Assembly (NCBI RefSeq): GCF_017916325.1
Contig: NC_090137.1
Span: forward strand, 186,001 to 250,000
Reading direction: 5' to 3'
Length of the DNA: 64,000 bases
Source of the DNA: Leishmania martiniquensis
Lineage: Eukaryota > Euglenozoa > Kinetoplastea > Trypanosomatida > Trypanosomatidae
Made by a program: the position numbers and the translations under genes. The notes below the pieces were generated by a model. That model saw nothing but the letters and a program-made list of their open reading frames with translations. It was not told where the DNA came from and ran no database searches. Position 1 is the first letter of the stretch. Each line of letters begins with the position of its first letter. This document shows, piece after piece, positions 49,018-60,900 of this stretch.

Positions 49018-52000
49018 TCACAAGATGCGTGGCGCAGTCAGCTCTGCGAGACCATACTTGACCACGCGGCCGTACCTCATTTCCTCCGCCAGCACGAACG
49101 GCTTTGTCAGCCAGCCGCGCCGCTTTAGCAGGTCTACGCTGCGTGGCAGCGGCGATATCGCGAGCGCGCACCCAAGCGCACGCAACTGATACAGTTGGGG
49201 TTCTCCTCCGTGCGGCGATCCCGCAACCGGGGCGGGCAGTCGTGGCGGTGCGGCTGCAGATGCCCGCGGGGCCGCCGTGGGAAGCACCGAAACGGTAACA
49301 GCAGCGGTGGCTTTCGCTGACGCCTCCGTGTTCAGACGGCCGCGAGAGTGTGCCCGCGAACCGACGGGGACTTGCGCCTGGTCAGCACCCAACGCGTCTG
49401 CCGCGTTGCTCAGCAGCGGCGGCGTCAGCAGAAGATAGCGACACAGCATCTCTACCTCGCCCGCCTGCCGTCGCCGTTTGCGCGCCACAGCCACATGGAA
49501 ATAAGTGGGTGTCACGTGTTCGTGGCCAACCTGGTCACCGCGCTCAACCCTTCCCACCTCCTCTTCGTCATCGTCATCCGCCTCATTTCGACCGGCCGCA
49601 TCCCACGCCGCCTCGCAGGCGCCCCCTTCCCTCTCCCTTCCGCCGCTGAGGCTGCTTGGCGCATCCTCGCCAAACACGCAGCCCCACAGCCGCGGTAAAG
49701 TTTGCAGCGACACGTCGGGGTGCACATACACAAGCCACGTGCGTGGGCTCGGCGTCGGCGGCGCAGCGAATGCTGAGCGGGATGCGGAAGGCTCTCGGGC
49801 TGTGCCCGTCGCACAACGAGAGGGCTCTGCGCCGCTGCTGGGTCGCGGCACAGTCCGGTGAGTCTGCGCGGTCGTACGGTGACGGAGCGGTAAAGGTGCC
49901 GAGCCAGGCGGAGAGCGATCGCTGACCTCCGTCCCTCCTTCGGGGCGGTCATCGCGGCGCCGGCGACGGCCACAGCACCGCTTATGCACCCGCTCGCACT
50001 CGCGTCGCCGCCTTCGTGCCGCGTGCACCCACGCCTCCAGCTCCTCGGTGGAGAGGCGGCACGGTGGTTGCGAAAAGCAGTAAAGGTGCGAAAGGCTGAG
50101 GCTGCGGTCAGAGGCGAGCCTTGCAGCGGACACTGTGGATGTGTCGGGCGGCTGCACCGCGTGCGCGTGAAAGAGGACGCTGAAGGAGATCCACTCGTGC
50201 TGGTGTGCTAGTAGAACGCCGACGCCGTGCGATGCAGAGAGCGCTGTGGCCGAGTAGCCTGCCTCCGGGGTGTCTGACGCCATTAGAGAAGAGGCGGCAC
50301 AAGGCGCCGATGGAAGAGGCGACATCCCCACGTCTGTCGTCGCAGCGGCGCGTTCATGTCGAGTACGCGCTGCTTGCTGCTGACGCTTGGAGACAGGCGT
50401 CACGGTGTGCACGCGCTGCCGAGGTACCTGAGGAAACTCAGAGGTGGCGGCAGTAATGCTCCTGGGTTCTTGGGCGCGGCGGCGAGCCCGCAGCATTTCA
50501 TTCAGGAACGCGTTGGGTTCGATGCGGTTCCAGAAACTGTGGCCGACGTCTTCGCAGATCTGTCGCGGACGGATACCGGCGGTCGCAGCCCCGCCTTTGC
50601 TGCACAACCGCTGTCGCTGTCCATCGAGCCCTGAGAGGTTCGATTCGCATCCGCCGTCATCTGCCAGCGAACCCCAGCGCTCCGATGCATTAGTCGCGCT
50701 GATCCCACGGCCTGTCTGACTCGCAGCTCGCGACAGCGGCGGCGCGAAACGGAACACGGTTGCAGGGGCTTCTGTGTTGATAGGGGGTCGTGCTGATGAA
50801 GCAGCCGCGGCTGCACCAGCAGCGCTGGAGGCACCGTCGGATGCTGAAAGAAACACGTCTGCGACCCCGCCACTGGAGGCGGGCGAGCCTGTGGTGAGCT
50901 GGCCCTTCGGCGGCAACTGATGCTCTGCCCCCTCCGCACCATCGGCAGCCTCATCCCCCGCGAGATGACCCTCCCCGCTGAGAAACTGGCAGTAGTCATG
51001 CAGGGAGCAGACCGTGCCGCTCAGCACGTCCTCCTGCTCGACAGACGAGCCAGCGTCACCCTCTATGCTGCGTGCCTCGTCAGCTTCGTCCACGCCTGTC
51101 AGCGTTCCGTGTGCGGAGCGCTGCCTTCCACTCTCGACGCACCCCACAGCCGCATCGAGCGTCTCCGCGGAGGGCACGTCGCGCTTACGGCTCAGCAGCA
51201 ACGGAGGAAGCTGTGGCAGGCCCGGTATGGCGTGCAGGCGCCCCACACGGCGCAGTCGGTGTACGATGTCGCTACGCCGGCGTCGGTGCTCGAGGAACGT
51301 ATCCGCTGGCTCCGTCGGTTGCGCCGGAGATGAATCGGCATGCGAAGCTGCGCCGCTTCTCGGGTGATGGGCGTACTCACTAAGATGATAGAGCTCGTAC
51401 GTGGGAGGCGTAGTCCATGTGAAGAGCGGAGGCGGCAGCGGGGCGGCCGACAACCCTTCGAAACGCGCAGCGGATGTATTGGCCCGAACACCCTCGCCAG
51501 TGCCGAGTGTCGTCCAGCTGCCCAGCGTCCCTGGTGCGGGCATCCGTGCACCCTTGCCGCGGCACGGTCGGCCAGCCATGGACATGTTCGCCGCCTCCTG
51601 CAGCGCGGCGTGTGATGAATCGCCCCCCTGCGACTCGGAGGCCGGGCAAGAAGACTCCATGCACCCGATGAATGCGGACCGCAGCACCTCCCACCACAGC
51701 TGCACCGCACGGCTTTCGCACGCGCTCTCTGAGGCCGTTGCCACCTTCAGCGGAGCCCCACAGATGCCCGCCTCGCTGCGTCGGCTACATTCACTGCACC
51801 GCCTCTCCCCTCGACTTCCGGCAGCAGGAGCGAATCCGCCGCAGCGCCCTGCAGCACTGACCCTCGGCCCCATGGGCGTGGCAGAGAGCAGCGCCGCATG
51901 AGGCTCGTAGCGCACGAGAAACAGCCGCCGCCAGTCATGCCCCGCGTCAGTGGTGAGAGGCTTTGATCGAACGCAGCCGTCACTCTGCGCTGCCGTCGAG

Positions 52001-52401
52001 GACAGACCTGACCCAGCGGAAGCTGCAGACGCCTGCCCTTGTCGCTGTCGCCACAGGCGGTACGCGACGCTCCAAGGAAACAGACGCTGCAACTCACTCA
52101 TGAGTGAGCTGCATGTCACGGTCACATCCACGTCCACGTCAGTGATCGCTGCCCTAGTGGCCTTCATCCCACGCGCTTCCGCAGCAGTGCATCCTCGACG
52201 TCTTGGCGGTGACGTGTTGCCCCGCAGAATACTGCTCGAAGGCTTTCCGCCCTCACGCACAGAGCGGCGCTGACGACAGCAGCGCGACGCGATTTCGGTC
52301 GAGTCCTCCTGAAGGCCGCGGAGACAGCGGTGGGTACTGCTGGTTAACCAGCGCCCGCGCGCAGAAGCCGCAGCGATACTGTGGCGCTGCAGTCGACGCA
52401 T
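49018..52401 (-). CDS. hypothetical protein, 1127 residues, possible F-box-like N-terminal motif
   Basis: Function not recognised. The frame runs from an ATG at 52401; in-frame ATGs at 52167 and 52101 are plausible alternatives. After a basic N-terminal stretch, MSELQRLFPWSVAYRLWRQR followed about 35 residues later by DWRRLFLVRYEPH recalls the helical pattern of an F-box, but the match is weak. Ordered-looking islands are spread through low-complexity linkers: RAVQLWWEVLRSAFIGCMES, PTYELYHLSEYAHH, GHSFWNRIEPNAFLNEMLRA, HEWISFSVLFHAHAV and a C-terminal RSVDLLKRRGWLTKPFVLAE. A very basic helix (HAARRRRRECERVHKRCC) lies near residues 795-815. No TM or signal peptide is present. The island pattern suggests a real folded protein interrupted by trypanosomatid-type insertions. 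Confidence 0.75.
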   Translation of the reverse strand: MRRLQRHSIAAASARGRWLTSSTHRCLRGLQEDSTEIASRCCRQRRSVREGGKPSSSILRGNTSPPRRRGCTAAEARGMKATRAAITDVDVDVTVTCSSLMSELQRLFPWSVAYRLWRQRQGQASAASAGSGLSSTAAQSDGCVRSKPLTTDAGHDWRRLFLVRYEPHAALLSATPMGPRVSAAGRCGGFAPAAGSRGERRCSECSRRSEAGICGAPLKVATASESACESRAVQLWWEVLRSAFIGCMESSCPASESQGGDSSHAALQEAANMSMAGRPCRGKGARMPAPGTLGSWTTLGTGEGVRANTSAARFEGLSAAPLPPPLFTWTTPPTYELYHLSEYAHHPRSGAASHADSSPAQPTEPADTFLEHRRRRSDIVHRLRRVGRLHAIPGLPQLPPLLLSRKRDVPSAETLDAAVGCVESGRQRSAHGTLTGVDEADEARSIEGDAGSSVEQEDVLSGTVCSLHDYCQFLSGEGHLAGDEAADGAEGAEHQLPPKGQLTTGSPASSGGVADVFLSASDGASSAAGAAAAASSARPPINTEAPATVFRFAPPLSRAASQTGRGISATNASERWGSLADDGGCESNLSGLDGQRQRLCSKGGAATAGIRPRQICEDVGHSFWNRIEPNAFLNEMLRARRRAQEPRSITAATSEFPQVPRQRVHTVTPVSKRQQQAARTRHERAAATTDVGMSPLPSAPCAASSLMASDTPEAGYSATALSASHGVGVLLAHQHEWISFSVLFHAHAVQPPDTSTVSAARLASDRSLSLSHLYCFSQPPCRLSTEELEAWVHAARRRRRECERVHKRCCGRRRRRDDRPEGGTEVSDRSPPGSAPLPLRHRTTAQTHRTVPRPSSGAEPSRCATGTAREPSASRSAFAAPPTPSPRTWLVYVHPDVSLQTLPRLWGCVFGEDAPSSLSGGREREGGACEAAWDAAGRNEADDDDEEEVGRVERGDQVGHEHVTPTYFHVAVARKRRRQAGEVEMLCRYLLLTPPLLSNAADALGADQAQVPVGSRAHSRGRLNTEASAKATAAVTVSVLPTAAPRASAAAPPRLPAPVAGSPHGGEPQLYQLRALGCALAISPLPRSVDLLKRRGWLTKPFVLAEEMRYGRVVKYGLAELTAPRIL

Positions 52402-53276
52402 CGGCGTTCGTTGTGAAACGGCACCTCACCATGAGCGCTAAACCTCGAAGAGAGGGAGAGCGTCCAGGGGGCGTGAGCAGAGGGGCCTGTCATGCCCCTG
52501 TCGGTGGGCGCGCGTGCTGGCGATGCAGCTCGCCTGCGTGCGACTCTGCCGATGGACTGTCTTGATTCTAATGCGGGGGGATGGGGGGCGTTTATGTGCA
52601 GCAGACAAGCCTGCGAGATAGAGAGAGCGTGTGCGTGTGAGCATGTGGAGAAGACAAGAGAGGCTTGGAAAAGCGGTCGTGGGGTGGTTTCGTTGCCGAG
52701 GTGAGCTGTTGTCGATCCTCCGAGACGCCACGGCACACTGAGGAGAGGGGGAAAGCACAGGGCCTCAGGTGCGCAGCTACAAACAACTGTGCTCGCGCTT
52801 TGTATACCCTTTCGCGCTTCTCACGCGAGCGCTTGCCATGCGTGCCACAGACTCCTCCAGCAGGTGTGTCACCGCTGGCATGGCGCACGCGCACGACTGC
52901 TGCATCGCTACCGGCGCAGGGAGCAGGGTCAGGGTAAGTGGTAATGCCGTCGCACGCGGTGCACAGTACGCTGAGAGCAATGTCATCGCGCCTCGCAAGT
53001 CCCCCTCCCCTCCACCCCTCCAATGCGCGCAAGGAAAGGCGCCACACGCGCACCGAGCTGCCGACGACTGCGTCAAGTCCTGCGCATACGCCTGAAGGCG
53101 TGCGGTGTCTGCGTTGTCGTCGACTGCATCGTGAAGTTCCGGTGTCACGGAGCCTTTGGAGGTGTGTGCGCGGCTGTCGAAACAGCAGCGGTCACACACA
53201 ATCACCACGTCGGTGATGCAGCGGCACCAACGTCGCTCTCTCCACCCCACCTCGGCCTCCCCCTGATGTCATCGCA
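52402..53276. other. region between the decayed gene and the 1127-aa gene
   Basis: No intact gene. A purine run at about 52,741-52,756 (pyrimidine on the transcribed strand) could serve splicing of the 1127-aa gene. Between 52,777 and 53,266 a minus-strand frame without any early ATG gives protein-like sequence (DVVIVCDRCCFDSRAHTSKG, VTPELHDAVDDNADTARLQA), possibly the 3' part of the pseudogene next to it. Confidence 0.5.
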
Positions 53277-55016
53277 CTAGTGGTGCCACAGGCGGTACGC
53301 GTTGGCTACCGTGCACATCTCCAGCAGCCACGCTACTCGTTGGGTCTCGCGTACCAACCGCGCGGACCGCCACCCATGTCCGCCCCGGGTACGCAGCCCG
53401 CCTGCAAGAAGTAGCGATAAAACCTGCCGATGCCTCCCTCCTCCCGCACCCCCACCGTCTCGGCGGTGCAGCAGATCCGCCAGCGCCGAGGCCGACGCCG
53501 CCCCCACCCCGACCTCTCCCTCATCCGCACCAGCGGCCGTCTGCCTGGCCTTTCCCGCGGCACATTGGCTCGTAGGCCGCCGCACGCTCGCCACGACGCT
53601 CGTGGCAGCATGCCGCGTGTCTGCCGCTAGCGAGCCCTGCTGCTGCTCGGCAGGCGTAACAACGTCGACTGCCGCCTTCTCAGGCGACTCTGCAGCAGCA
53701 TCACCTGCATGCGCCTCACCAGGAGGTGTGTCCGCAGCGGCGACAGGCAATGCCGAAGCAGCGGTGCACGGCGGGGCATCCTTCTGCAGTCCGAATGTGT
53801 ACGTCGCGCCGTTTGGGCCCACAAAGCGCGTTGTCCGCGTCGCAGATAACGCACACCTCCGCCACGCAACGCGCGCATGGAGGCGAGGGTGACAAGTGCG
53901 CTGGTGGCGCGGTGTGCGCGCCATCGTTCGTGGAGCTGCCGCCGATGCCCATGAACGACCCTCATCCTGCTCGCCATCGGGGATAGCCGCTTGTGGGGCC
54001 TCAAACGCGCCCTAGCCTGTGCACGAGCAGCCCCTCAGCCGTGTAGGCCACCGCATAGCGGATGCACTCACCAGCACCGTAGCTGGTCGTGAGGCCTGGG
54101 TGCCGGTCTTCCTGGCGTGCAATACGGGGTAGTCCCAGCTGCCTTGGACATCTGCGCCACCAGCACGCGTCTCGCCACATCACATGCGAAGGACACCCCG
54201 CGGGAGACAGGTGCGGCACTTCCAGCACCACTGGCGTCCGTCGTGATCGCGACACCAAAGGTCGGGGGGCCTGGTGATCGAGACAGAGGACAGAATGTGC
54301 ACGGGCTGCCGGCGCAAGTCACTGTTCGACGGCGACAACTCAGAGCACCGCCCCTTCTCCTGCTGGCACGCGACGAGACATTGACTGACGCTCTCCAGAA
54401 GACCGGCGTCGCCGTCACTCATTGAAGTGTATGGGAGCCGCACTGCCTCCTCCAGGAGGGCAGAAGGGCTCTTCGCAGTTGGTAAGCTTGCGGTCAGCGG
54501 CGGCACCACCAGAGGCAGCAGTGGAAACGTAAGCGATGTCGTCAGCGCCTCCCCCGACGGAGCCCTGGCCGCTGGAGGAGCGCGTGACTGCGCCACCGCG
54601 GCGCTGCGGATCTTGGTCCCCACCTGCCGGTAGCCCCTCTTCACAGCCCCACGGACTCTGTCCGAGGAAAAGGTGCCCTTGAAGGTGCCGCAGGCGCACA
54701 GCATGTGCAGCAGAGAGCCGCCGTTGTCGTGGAACTGATAGCACAGGTGCTGTCAGAGATGCGGCGTCACCGCCGACAGCCCCGGTATTCAAAGTGGTGG
54801 TTGCACTGGACGATGCGCGTGCGCGGCTCGCTGGTGCACCTCTTCGGGCTCGTGTGCAGAACCTCCTGGGGCTGGCGAGGCAGTGGCACGATCGGCAGCG
54901 GACGTCGCTGCCGCGGCGACACATGACGGCTGCATCGAGGGCAAGCCTCCACCGCTGTCGATTCCAGCTGATGCAGAGCCGATGTTGCTCTGAACTTGTC
55001 TACTGGAGCCGTTCAT
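53277..55016 (-). pseudogene. multiply frameshifted gene remnant with Cys-rich segments
   Basis: A coding-like signal runs for 1.7 kb but hops between frames. From an ATG at 55016 (MNGSSRQVQSNIGSASAG) it passes to a second frame with RCTSEPRTRIVQCNHHFEYR, then a third with HLCYQFHDNGGSLLHMLCAC, then TFGVAITTDASGAG and GVSFACDVARRVLVAQMSK, then YGAGECIRYAVAYTAEGLLV. Next come a Cys cluster CARCVAEVCVICDADNALC and finally RFVGPNGATYTFGLQKDAPP, ending at NAYRLWHH and the stop at 53277. Only about 50 nt separate internal stops from the next piece, too little for an intergenic region, so this is one gene. At least five frame changes are needed. The Cys/His spacing suggests zinc binding, but no family was recognised. 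Sequencing indels are a lesser possibility because neighbouring long frames are intact. Confidence 0.5.
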
Positions 55017-56243
55017 CCCTATTGAGTGCAACCGCAAGAGAAAGAGGACCTGCGCGTGGGAAGGGCGAGTAGGAGGAGGGGGAAGTGCGTGTGCGATGAC
55101 GCTTGCTGCAGAGTGCCCACAAGCCGCGAGCGCGCACACATGCCGGAAAGTGCGGCGGCGCACGATGGCTCACCCACCGTTTCTTCTCCCGCAGTTGCCG
55201 GCGCATAAGCGAGGAGGGAGATAGGGGGAGGGGAAGAGACGTGCCTGTGAGCGGGCGGCCGGGCGAGCTCGTGGCTTGGCGTAGCGGACGATTGCACGAG
55301 TGCAAGCACGCTGGAGTGCCGAAGCGCAGCAGTGAAAGGAAGAAGAGGGAGGGAGGGGGGGTCACACTTCCCCCTCCCCAGCTCCGTATCGCTGCGGCAC
55401 CGATGTGCGAGAGTGAGGAGGAGACAGACATGCCGGGCTCCAATGGGCGGAGCGAATAGAGCGCAGAGGACAGGAAAGCGGAAGTGCTCCCCTCACCCCC
55501 CCGTTCCCCACACACACGCACACAGATAGACAGAGGCAGAGAGACATCCAGTCATTGCACATCGTGGGCATCGATGTGCATCGCACATGTGTGTGTGTGC
55601 GCGCGCGCAGCAGAAAATCAGTGCACAGGCACGCCGAGGTGAAAGGGGGGGAGGGGGAGCAGTAGATGCAGCGCGCACCACCGCGGGGGGGGGAGCAAAG
55701 CGCAGCCACACAGTGGGGAAGAGCACCAGCCACTGTGCCTCGGTGCGTGCCCGTGCACGGGAGCGTGACGACAGGGAAGGAACAGGCTTGTCCACACGCC
55801 AAGCCTCCGTGGACAAGAGTAGCATGGGTTTCTTTGGCTAGTGACGATCGCCGTCGCCGTTGCGATCCCGTCATGTAGGGCCGGAGCGTCGCCGGCCTTC
55901 ACCGCAACACGCGCACCCCCCGCCCCTCTCTCCTCTTTACCCACCCCCTCAAAGGCGCACATCCACACAGAGACGGCGACAGCCAAGCGAGTCCGCTGGA
56001 AGCGGCGCACATTCCGTGCAGCAGGGAGCTCAGCAGGCACAGCGCCACGCATTTTAGACCACGCGGATACTGCGCTCCCGGAATGGGCGGAGATGACTGT
56101 ACGATCGCGACATGAAGCGGGACAAGGCGATCGCGGGGAGGGAAGGGGACAGAGGCGAGCGAAGGTTTGTTGCCCCCTATGCTCGCGCGTGGGTGTGCGG
56201 GAAGGTGTGAGGCAGGTATCCGTGATGCAGGCCTGGCGACGCG
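55017..56243. other. intergenic region between the 93-aa gene and the pseudogene
   Basis: No gene is supported. It contains a purine run at 55,337-55,360, a CA tract at 55,507-55,522, a TGTG/CGCG patch at 55,589-55,608 and G-runs at 55,645-55,660 and 55,685-55,693. Confidence 0.65.
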
Positions 56244-56525
56244 TTAGTCCTCGTCCTCGTCTGGCCTCATGGTGTACGCGTCTATCTTCCCCTCACGCAG
56301 CGCCTTCTCCAGCTCCGCGGCCGTGGGCAGCTCGTCATTCAGCTGCTTCTTGGTAGGCAAGCGGTCCTCGACAGTGCGCGCCGATGGGGCGTTACCGCCG
56401 TCCGCGTCCACCGGCTGACTCAGCAAGTCGCGCCACTCCTTCGACAAAGCCTCCTGGCGCACCTGCTGCTCCTCCTCCGTGCCGCGTGCGTAAGACCTCT
56501 TGGCGTTCGTGAAAAGTCGCGCCAT
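56244..56525 (-). CDS. small acidic-tailed hypothetical protein, 93 residues
   Basis: Function not recognised. From the ATG at 56525 the product begins MARLFTNAKRSYARGTEEEQ, a short basic/hydrophobic N terminus that could be a mitochondrial presequence. A charged helical region follows (QVRQEALSKEWRDLLSQPVD), then RLPTKKQLNDELPTAAELEK and an acidic end (MRPDEDED). The composition, rich in Glu, Leu, Lys and Arg without repeats, contrasts with the Pro/Ser/Arg translations around it and supports real coding. An in-frame ATG at 56699 would give 151 residues; the added part is Cys/Ala/Thr-rich and less convincing, but a possible splice acceptor lies before it, so the start is open. Confidence 0.6.
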   Translation of the reverse strand: MARLFTNAKRSYARGTEEEQQVRQEALSKEWRDLLSQPVDADGGNAPSARTVEDRLPTKKQLNDELPTAAELEKALREGKIDAYTMRPDEDED

Positions 56526-57991
56526 CGGCGTGCAGCACGCAGAGGACACACAAGTCAGTGTAACAAACACCGTCGCAGTGCGTCGCACACAGGCAGCACA
56601 GCGAACGCTTTGGGCACGAAAGCGGGGCTGTGGGCGCACCCCTCCGACGGCGAGAGCAGCGAAGGCTGCCTTGGCCACTGATGTCGGGCCTGTGTGCATG
56701 GAGGAGGGGCAGCGTTTCTGCCCTCGCGCGGTAGCACAAATGGGTACACGCAGCATATGGAGGTGGGTAAACAGAACGGCCAAAGAGGGGGGAGGGGCTG
56801 ACACCTCGGGACAGGTGTTCGTTGTCACGCGAAATTCTGAACTGACGAGCACTGTTGCCGATGTCCGGCGTAACTGCCGCCGCTGTTGCTGCGGAGCGGA
56901 CGCGGGTGCGCGAAAGATCTGAGCGGCGAGGGGACGGAGAACAGCAGTGAAGAGGTTGTTGGGTGAGGGAGGGCGGCGAGGAAGGGCATAGTGGAGGCTC
57001 CGCTTCTCGTTCCGAAGAGCCGCGCACCACGAGTGCGCTTGTCCCCTCCCCCCCTTTCCCTCGCGCGCACCCCGATAGAGCCCCCCACCCGCCGAGGAGA
57101 GGAGCCGGAGGCGGGCCGAGGGGGGAGGAACATGCATGCGTGCGCACACGCACAGGTGCGACCTCGCACTCCTGTCTCCCAGACACACGCACCTTCAAAG
57201 CCTCACATGTATGCGCACCTTCAGCAGGAAAGACACAAGGGAAAGGGAGGGCCATTGCCTGCTGCAACGTCATTCAAGATGCCGCGCAGGCGCCACGAAG
57301 TGCACACACACACCGTCGCGCGCTGCTCATGGCGCCTCCGTCTTTGCTGTGTTGTTGCTCTTAGCTGAATACTTTGAACATCGGTGAAACTCCTTTTCTT
57401 CAAAAACGGCGAGGGCGCGACTGTGTCTGCGTCGGACTGCATGCGCGGAGAGAGAGGAGGGGAACTTTTTTTTCTCGTCTTGAGCTGACTTCTACGACCA
57501 GCCCCGCCTCCGTTATCGATCTCTCAGCCCGCTGCCCTCTGCCCTCTCCTCAAAGTGTTGTCGGTGCTGTACTGCAGCCCTCTGTCTGTGCTACAGCGCA
57601 TCTGGCGATGGTGTAGCCCACACGCGCACACGCTCTCTCTCTTTCTGAGGCGGCATCGCCCACCCTGTGCTGAGGTCAGAGGAAGAGAGGGCGTACGCGG
57701 CAGGTGCGACAAACGAGGTGGCAGCAGAGAAGAACGCTGTGCAGCAGCAGCGGAGAAATAGAGAGAGAGAGATGGGGATGGGGGGAGGGGGCGGTTGGGA
57801 GATGCCCACGTAAGGCGTGAGCGGGGAGGGAGGGGGGAGGGAGCCAGCAGCCGCTGAGGAAGACACGAGCATATTAAGGTGGGTGCAGGCGCAAAGAAAA
57901 AAGAGGACGAGAGACTTTCAGTGGCCGGGGGGGAGGGCGCCGCCGTTGCGTCCCATACGATGCCGCCCGCGCACGCAGCCACGCGTCCTTC
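56526..57991. other. intergenic region between the partial giant gene and the 93-aa gene
   Basis: No gene is supported. Purine-rich blocks near 56,785-56,802 and 57,772-57,842 give pyrimidine tracts on the transcribed strand; a CA tract occurs at 57,302-57,311. Open frames are low-complexity. Confidence 0.65.
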
Positions 57992-60900
57992 TCACACGCC
58001 TTCTCGGACCCAATCGGCAAGCTGACTGGCCGGCGGCGTCCGCGTAGAGCGCGGCCGGCGCGCGGATGTGGATGGCGTAGTGAGTGTCAGCACATCACTC
58101 CCGATGGTGTGGCGGCGGCGATCACTGTGGCTGCCGTGGCGCGCGGCGCTGCTGTGCGGCGGGGAGCCGGTGCGCGTTCTGACGTAGGCGCTCTCGGCGC
58201 GTCGGAACTTTTGAGGAGAGGCCGGCGCTGCCGCCGTCGTTGCGACGGCCGCCGTCCAGCCCTTGTTGCGCCTCGCGGATCGCGCCGACATGGAGGATGA
58301 GAGGGCTCCCAGCTTCGGTGAGAGGCGCGTGCGCAGATCAACGCGGCGGCGACGCGGATTTGAGGAAGTGAGCTGCGCGGACGCCGACACGGGTGCCAGC
58401 GGGGATGCTGGCGCGGTCGTTGTCGCACCCAAAGGAGCACCGTGCACACCGTAGACGGCGGCGGCTTCGGCAGGGCCCACCACCGTCACGTGAGGGGCGT
58501 CCGCCGCGGTACCGCCGCCGTGCCGCGTCGTACCGGTTCGGGCCACAGGCGTGTCCACGGCGGCATCTCCGCTGGCCGGGGGCACCGCGTAAATGTGCGA
58601 CGATGTGCTGAGGTCCTGTCGAGCAAGCTCGGCAGCCGCGCCCCCACGCGTGACGGTACGCATCGGCGTGCAGCTCTCAGACTCCATCCCCCCTCTCCAT
58701 GCGGTGGCCCCGTCGCCCCACACAAAGAAGCCTCCGCCGAGGCTGCGGGCACTGTGGCCGCCGTTGACGACGTTCCCGGAGGTGGTATGGCTGCTGCTGA
58801 CGCGCAGACGCTCCTCCATGGCACGGGTCCGATTTTTCTGCTGGGCAAGCCGTCGCAGCAGCGCGCGCGAGTCCGCCCCCTCCGCCGCAGTCATCCCTGC
58901 GGCGGCACCGTTCTCCAGATGCCTTGCTTCGCTTTCTGGAAGCCCCGGTGCATGCCGGGCGCTTGCCTTGGGTAGCGGGCGGGCTGACACAGATGCATCG
59001 CCCTCGGCCCCGGTGTGTCTCCGGCACCGATGCCGTGGCGGTGATGAGAGCAAAACTCTGTGGGTGTCGTGGTCCTTGTCAGGGCATCGGCTGGAGTGCG
59101 CCCTGTGGTCTCGCAGCCGTCCACGTTGCGTCGCGCTGTCCCGCGAACTCTTTTGTGTCGCTGGCGACGGCGACACAGTAGCTGGCGCAGCAGCAGCGGC
59201 GACCAGCAGCGTCCGAGAGAGGGGCTCTACAACCTCCCCGCCATCCAACGCGTGGTCGGATGGATGCAGCCCTGGCAATACCGTCTCCGCATCGGCGCGC
59301 GTTGAATTGTGGCTGTTCAGTCCAGTCACGGTCGTCGGCACCTTGTCCTCTGCCTCTCTGGCGGGAACGATGGAGGCGGCCGCCGCCGTGATGTCTAAAG
59401 AGACGGAGTTCGCGCGGCTGCAGTGGGTGCAGCGTCTTCCTCCGCTGACGGCACCGCTCGAGACTCTGGCAGAGCCGCCGCGGCCGGCAGACTTCAACGT
59501 GGCAGTGTGGCCCCTTCTCCCACTGGCGGCTGTCGTGGCAGCCGCCTTCTGCGGCGTCGAGAGCGCACCCGCTGCGGTCGGCGTGGCAGCCGCCTTCGAC
59601 TTGCCGGCGGCGCGACCTTTCCGGGAGACTCTGGGGTCTCGGCGGCCTTTGACGGCCGCGCTGTGCAGCCCCACGCCACGTCGTGGCCGGCCCACCAATC
59701 CCATCGACGACGCCGTGCGGGAGGGGTGTGCGAAGCGCAGCCTTGGCGTCCGCAGCGCGGTCGACACCGCCGGCGCACAGACGGCAACAGCGACCTGCCG
59801 ACCACTCTCGTCCCCGTCAGTGTCATACGTACCGGCATCTGTGCGCACCTTAGTGGAGCTCTTCGTGGCAATTTTGTGAGCCGCGCTCATCGACACGGAC
59901 GGGTGTCTCGGTGACATGAGAAAAGTCGGTGGGCTCTTGCGGGCAGCCGACACGTGCGCGCAGTTTGGCTGCCCTGCAGTTCCACCCTCCTCCAGCGGCG
60001 ATGGCGCCACCTCCGCTTGGGCTTTCCGCTTCCATTCTCCGCGGTGGTGGCTTCTCGGGCTCAAGTGGGGGTACGGCCACTCGAGCGACATCGGGGACGC
60101 CGCAGGAGAATGCGGAAGTGAAGCAGCTGAGCTGCCGCTCCCCTCGACGTGATGCGGCACGCCGTCGCAGTAGTCGCTGCGTTCGCTCGCTGAAGGAAGA
60201 GGGGCGCCGCGCTCTGCATCCCTTCCCGCGGTGTCTGATACGCACGCGGTGACTTCCTGGCTCGAGCTTCGGCTGCGACGGCGACGCGGCACACCGCTGG
60301 CGAGACCTTCTTTCACTGGAGTGGACGCCCCGCTGCTTATCATGGATGACGGCCAGTGGTGCTCGAGAGCTGCGCTATCAGCGCCGTCCCGCCCACTTCC
60401 GCGGCTGCGCTGCTGAATGCTGATAAGCTCGTCAAAGCGGGCCTGCAGGTCGCGCCACTCCGCCCCGTTGTCGGCACCCCACATGGCTGCCGGTGCTGAG
60501 TGGCGGCGGCCGAGGGCGCGTTTTGGCGGCATCGGCAAGTCGGCATGTGCGTCCGCAGCAGTTGGGGAAGCGGAGCACGTACCACTGGGCTCCCCCATGG
60601 AGGAGGAGGTGGCGGCGGCGGTGGCAGCAGAAGAGAAGCCCTGCCCGCCTGCTTCGCTAACGGACCGCCGCTGGCGACGCTCGACTGTCGCGGATGGGCT
60701 GTTGCTGCGCGAGCGCCCCTCTCCGCGGGACAGAGAGGCGTGAGCGCGGCCGCGCCGATGCAGCAGCATTGCTTTGCCGTAGCGCGCCAGGCGCGTTTCG
60801 TGGGCCGCGTCCGTCTCCGTCTCATCTTCCGAGTCATCACCCCAATTCAGCTCCTCCTCGCCCGTTGTTTCGTCGGTGGCACCGGCACCTACCATGGAGT

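Noticed and set aside
58593..59879. 428-residue plus-strand open frame
   Set aside because: Antisense shadow inside the giant partial gene; no recognisable domain.
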